DNA of 64,000 bases from Labilithrix sp. (GTDB lineage: Bacteria > Myxococcota_A > Polyangia > Polyangiales > Polyangiaceae): positions 186,001-250,000 of the forward strand of contig JAHBWE010000014.1 of assembly GCA_019637155.1 (NCBI GenBank), written 5' to 3'. The number at the start of each line of letters is the position of its first letter. The stretch's first letter is position 1. The position numbers and the translations under genes are program-made. Shown in pieces: positions 60,550 through 64,000 of the stretch. Under the pieces are notes generated by a model. That model was not told the origin of the DNA. It ran no database searches and saw only the letters and a list, made by a program, of their open reading frames with translations.

Positions 60550-63500
60550 ATGTGGGCCTGGATCGTCGCGGTCGTTCTCGTCATCGGAGCCTGGGCGGCG
60601 GGCTTCTTCTTCGAGGTCGCGCTCTGGATACGGATCGCGATCACGGTCGTCGCGGTCCTGTTGATCGTCGGCTACTACGTCGTGCGCCGCATCCGCGCGA
60701 AGTCGGCGGCGAAGGCGCTCGAGCGCGAGCTGTTGAAGCAGGCCGAGCAGCAGGCCGCGAACGCGCGCCCCGATCGCCGCGCGGAGATCAACGAGCTCCA
60801 CGCCCAGTTCAAGCGCGGGCTCGGCGCGCTCAAGGGATCGCGCCTCGGGGCCGGGACCGGCGCGAACGCGCTCTACGCGCTGCCCTGGTACATGATCGTC
60901 GGCCCGCCCGGCGCGGGGAAGACGACCGCGATCCGCCACTCCGGCCTCGACTTCCCGATCCCGGACGCGACCGGGGCGCTGCGCGGCGTCGGCGGTACGA
61001 AGAACTGCGACTGGTGGTTCACGAACGAGGCGATCCTCCTCGACACCGCGGGGCGGTTCGCGACGCAGGCCGACGACCACGAGGAGTGGATGGCCTTCCT
61101 CGACATGCTCCGCAAGCACCGCGACAAGACGCCGATCAACGGCGTGCTCGTCGGCATCAGCATCGCGGACGTCGTCGGCGCGACGGAGGAGCAGGCGGAG
61201 CAGACCGCGAAGGCGCTCCGCGCGCGCATCGACGAGGTGATGACGCGCCTCCAGATGATCGTCCCGGTCTACGTGGTCTTCACCAAAGTCGACCTCATCG
61301 CCGGTTTCGTCGAAACATTCGAAGACCTGAAAAAGAGCGAGCGCGCGCAAATCTGGGGTGTCACGTTCCCGCTCGCGCAGGCCTCGATGGACGAGCCGAA
61401 CAAGGCGTTCGAGGCCGAGTTCGATCTGCTCATCGAGGCGCTCCACGGCCACGCGCTGCGGCGCCTCGCGAACGTGCGCGGGCACGACAAGCGCGCGCGC
61501 ATCCACCAGTTCCCGATCGAGATGCGCGCGCTGAAGGGCGCGCTCGCCGAGTTCATCGGCGCGCTCCTCCGCAAGAACACGTACCAGGAGACGCCGCTCT
61601 TCCGCGGCGTGTACTTCACGAGCGGCACGCAAGAAGGCCGCCCGATGGACCGCGTGATGGCGGGGATGCAGCGCGCCTTCGGGCTCCGCGTCGGCGGCTC
61701 GGTGGAGCCGCCGATGCCGGCCGCGGCCGACGCGAAGAGCTACTTCCTCACCGACCTCTTCCGCCGCGTCATCTTCCCCGATCAGTTCGTCGCCGCGCGC
61801 ACGCGGGGCGAGGCGCGCCGCCAGCTCTTCGCGCGCATCGGCATGGGCGTCGGCGCGGCCGCCCTCGCCGCCCTCATCGCGATCCCGGCGATCACGAGCT
61901 ACTTGAAGAACCGCGAGCTCGTCCGCTCCACCGGCGCGATCGCGGACGAGGCCGAGCGCGTCGACTGGACCGACAAGGCGAAGGCGACGGAGGGCCTCGC
62001 GCGGATCGAGCCGCTCCGCGCGCGGCTCCACGAGCTCGAGACCTGGAACAAGGACGCGCCGCCGCTCTCGTACCGCTGGGGCATGTACTCCGGCAACACG
62101 CTCTACGAGCCGGTGCGCGACGAGTACGTCTCGATCGTCCAGCGCGCGATGATCAAGCCGGTGAAGGCGTCGCTCGAGGAGCACCTCCGCTCGATCGAGG
62201 CGAACCCGAAGCGCACGCCGGAGGAGTTCAACCAGCGCTACGACGAGCTGAAGAAGTACCTGATGCTCACCGAGCGCGAGCACCTCGACGTCGACTGGGC
62301 CGCGCCGCGCATCACGCGGCTGTGGGCGGAGCAGGCGCACCTCAAGTCCGCCGACGACGAGGCGGTGGTGCAGCTCAACGTCGAGGAGTACCTGCGCCTC
62401 GTGAAGAGCGGGCAGCTCTCGCCCGCGACGCGCGACGAGCGTCTCGTCACCTACGTGCGCTCGGAGCTCCTTCGCACGCCGCAGATCGGCCGCCTCTACG
62501 AGAACCTCGTCCGCGACACGAACACCGAGATCGCGCCGCTCCGCCGCGAGAGCATCTTCTACGGCTCGATCGCGACGTTCGTGAGCAGCAAGCGGAACCT
62601 GAAGATCGACGGCGCGTACACGAAGCTCGGCTGGGCGAAGGTGCGCCGCCTCCTCGACGCGGAGAAGACGAAGCTCACCTCCGAGGGCTGGGTCCTCGGC
62701 ACCGAGGACGAGCGTATGCCCGCCGATCAGATCGACAAGGAGGTCGCCGCGCTCCGGCAGATCTACTTCGATCGCTACCGCGAGGCGTGGCGCGACTTCC
62801 TCGCCGACCTCGTCGTCGCGCAGCCCACGAGCGCAGAGGCGTCGCTCGAGGAGCTCCTCGCGCTGACGGAGCCGGAGTGGCCGTACCTCCGCCTCGTGCG
62901 CATCCTCGCCGACAACGTCGAGCTCGAGATGACGAGCGCGGAGGCGGGGAAGCCGGGCATCCTCGAGCAGGTCGAGGAGCGCGCGAAGGAGGCGGCGAAG
63001 CAGAAGCTCTTGGGGCAGCAGGTGAGCCTCGACGCGGGCGCGCTCCTGAACCGCGATCGTCCCGCGTCGCCGGTCGAGCTCGCGTTCCGTCCGATCACGA
63101 CGTTCGGGATGCCGCCGAAGGACGCGCCGCCGGGCGCGCCGCCGACGGGGCTCTCGCAGTACATGGGCGTGCTGCGGAAGCTCGTCGGCGTGCTCGGCGA
63201 TCTCAAGGACGCGAAGGCGGCGCCGGATCCGAAGGCGCTCACGGGCGAGTTCGAGCAGGCTTACCGCGCGACGACCGCGCTCCTCGCCGATCAGGACGCG
63301 TTCACGCGGCCGCTGATGTCTCCACTCCTCCTCGATCCGATCGCGTCTTCGTGGGGGAGCGTGCTCAAGGACGCGGGCGGCGCGGCGGGCGGGCTCTGGG
63401 AGATGACGGCGTGGAAGACGTGGAGCACGAAGCTCGAGCCGAGCTATCCCTTCACCGATCGCGCCGCGAACGACGCGAAGATCGAGGACTTCACCGCGTT

Positions 63501-64000
63501 CTTCCAGCCGGAGAAGGGGCAGATCTGGTCGTTCTACGAGCAGAGCCTGAAGGGCTCGCTCGAGAAGCAGGGCGACGACTTCGTGCCGTCGCGTCGCTTC
63601 AAGGGGCAGGTCCCTTACACGAACGAGTTCCTCGGCTGCCTCAAGAAGGCGTCGAAGATCACAGACGCCACCTTCGGCGCCGATCCGAAGGCGCCCTCGG
63701 TCGCGTTCGAGGTGAACCTCCACTCGGTGAGCCCCGACATCTCGGAGGTCACGATCGAGGTCGACGGCGTGAGCCGCACGTACACGAACACGCCGGAGGA
63801 GTGGCTCGCGGTGACGTGGCCGGCGAAGGACGCGAAGGCGCGCGGCGCGAAGGTCCGCGTGCGCGGTCTCGCGGGGCTCCAGGAGGAGATCAACCGTGCG
63901 GGCGACTTCGGTCTCTTCCGTCTGCTCGACGCGGCCGATCTCAAGCCGGGCACGGCGCCGGGGAAGGCGGGCGACGTCGCGGTCGTCGTCGCGACGTGGA
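60550..64000 (+). CDS. tssM: Type VI secretion membrane protein TssM (IcmF-type), incomplete at right edge
   Basis: At least 1150 residues, running off the window without a stop. Two N-terminal membrane helices (about 3-20 and 24-44) precede the cytoplasmic GTPase-like domain with Walker A GPPGAGKT (118-125), TKNCDWWFTNEAILLDTAGRF and VFTKVDLIAGF. A third helix (about 430-450, VGAAALAALIAIPAITS) leads to the large periplasmic IcmF domain, typical of TssM. The intact Walker A suggests nucleotide binding. TssM spans the periplasm and contacts TssJ. The ATG at 60550 follows tssL by 3 nt. Confidence 0.95.
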   Translation, partial: MWAWIVAVVLVIGAWAAGFFFEVALWIRIAITVVAVLLIVGYYVVRRIRAKSAAKALERELLKQAEQQAANARPDRRAEINELHAQFKRGLGALKGSRLGAGTGANALYALPWYMIVGPPGAGKTTAIRHSGLDFPIPDATGALRGVGGTKNCDWWFTNEAILLDTAGRFATQADDHEEWMAFLDMLRKHRDKTPINGVLVGISIADVVGATEEQAEQTAKALRARIDEVMTRLQMIVPVYVVFTKVDLIAGFVETFEDLKKSERAQIWGVTFPLAQASMDEPNKAFEAEFDLLIEALHGHALRRLANVRGHDKRARIHQFPIEMRALKGALAEFIGALLRKNTYQETPLFRGVYFTSGTQEGRPMDRVMAGMQRAFGLRVGGSVEPPMPAAADAKSYFLTDLFRRVIFPDQFVAARTRGEARRQLFARIGMGVGAAALAALIAIPAITSYLKNRELVRSTGAIADEAERVDWTDKAKATEGLARIEPLRARLHELETWNKDAPPLSYRWGMYSGNTLYEPVRDEYVSIVQRAMIKPVKASLEEHLRSIEANPKRTPEEFNQRYDELKKYLMLTEREHLDVDWAAPRITRLWAEQAHLKSADDEAVVQLNVEEYLRLVKSGQLSPATRDERLVTYVRSELLRTPQIGRLYENLVRDTNTEIAPLRRESIFYGSIATFVSSKRNLKIDGAYTKLGWAKVRRLLDAEKTKLTSEGWVLGTEDERMPADQIDKEVAALRQIYFDRYREAWRDFLADLVVAQPTSAEASLEELLALTEPEWPYLRLVRILADNVELEMTSAEAGKPGILEQVEERAKEAAKQKLLGQQVSLDAGALLNRDRPASPVELAFRPITTFGMPPKDAPPGAPPTGLSQYMGVLRKLVGVLGDLKDAKAAPDPKALTGEFEQAYRATTALLADQDAFTRPLMSPLLLDPIASSWGSVLKDAGGAAGGLWEMTAWKTWSTKLEPSYPFTDRAANDAKIEDFTAFFQPEKGQIWSFYEQSLKGSLEKQGDDFVPSRRFKGQVPYTNEFLGCLKKASKITDATFGADPKAPSVAFEVNLHSVSPDISEVTIEVDGVSRTYTNTPEEWLAVTWPAKDAKARGAKVRVRGLAGLQEEINRAGDFGLFRLLDAADLKPGTAPGKAGDVAVVVATW

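Noticed and set aside
59836-63723. A 1295-codon minus-strand frame
   Set aside because: It is antisense to tssM and tssL, which have unmistakable family motifs; its product is Arg/Leu/Glu-biased without domains.

Overview
The window looks like a chromosomal segment of a high-GC Myxococcota, most likely a Polyangia-type myxobacterium. This is inferred from very GC-rich third codon positions, the large number of small acidic or Pro-linked lipoproteins, SUMF1-type (formylglycine-generating-enzyme-like) lipoproteins, a Sig-70_gmx1-like sigma factor, an MpaB/Lcp-type oxygenase and a class III-type PHA synthase. No rRNA, tRNA, CRISPR array or insertion sequence was recognised.

Layout. (1) 1-3550: a polyhydroxyalkanoate (PHA) locus with the end of a Pro/Ala-rich repeat protein, a phasin-like protein, a short PhaC synthase and a PhaB-like reductase, with three TGC-N3-GCA dyads ahead of the phasin gene. 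(2) 4016-30641: mixed housekeeping and accessory genes. These include a degenerate Doc-like pair, Ku, an EVE-domain protein with an ECF-like sigma factor, an Eis-type acetyltransferase, a diguanylate cyclase, an MpaB-type oxygenase, a putative gluzincin, a single-domain receiver next to an M50 protease, an acyl-CoA synthetase, a BolA gene paired with a three-domain Grx/IscA-like/rhodanese protein, and a secreted-type NUC endonuclease lipoprotein. Many lipoproteins of unknown function lie among them, together with two broken genes (23338-23548 and 28680-29008). (3) 30642-33180: a repeat-rich stretch with a 90-bp duplication carrying four palindromes upstream of a MarR-family gene. (4) 33183-39270: a hybrid histidine kinase, a TetR regulator, a Sel1-repeat lipoprotein, RecX and a propeller-like lipoprotein.

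(5) 39293 to the right edge is a nearly complete type VI secretion system (T6SS). The leftward block is a TPR protein, tssF, tssG and a short PrmA-like methyltransferase. The divergent rightward block is a small conserved-looking protein, tssA, tssB and tssC. After a terminator and a lipoprotein on the opposite strand come hcp, a second Hcp-like gene, tssE (apparently with a CTG start), and two low-GC genes. The second low-GC gene has the His/Cys layout of a clan CD (caspase/C80-like) cysteine peptidase and is the best candidate effector. On the opposite strand follow a protein that appears to join TssB-like and TssC-like sheath segments and an FHA (TagH-like) protein. Then come clpV (tssH), tssJ, tssK, tssL and tssM, which runs off the window. 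VgrG/TssI and PAAR are not present here.

How it works together. TssJLM would form the membrane complex, TssEFGK (with VgrG from elsewhere) the baseplate, TssA the assembly factor, TssB/TssC the contractile sheath around the Hcp tube, and ClpV would recycle the sheath. The sheath-like fusion, the FHA protein, the TPR protein and the truncated PrmA-like enzyme are accessory parts whose roles are inferred from position only.
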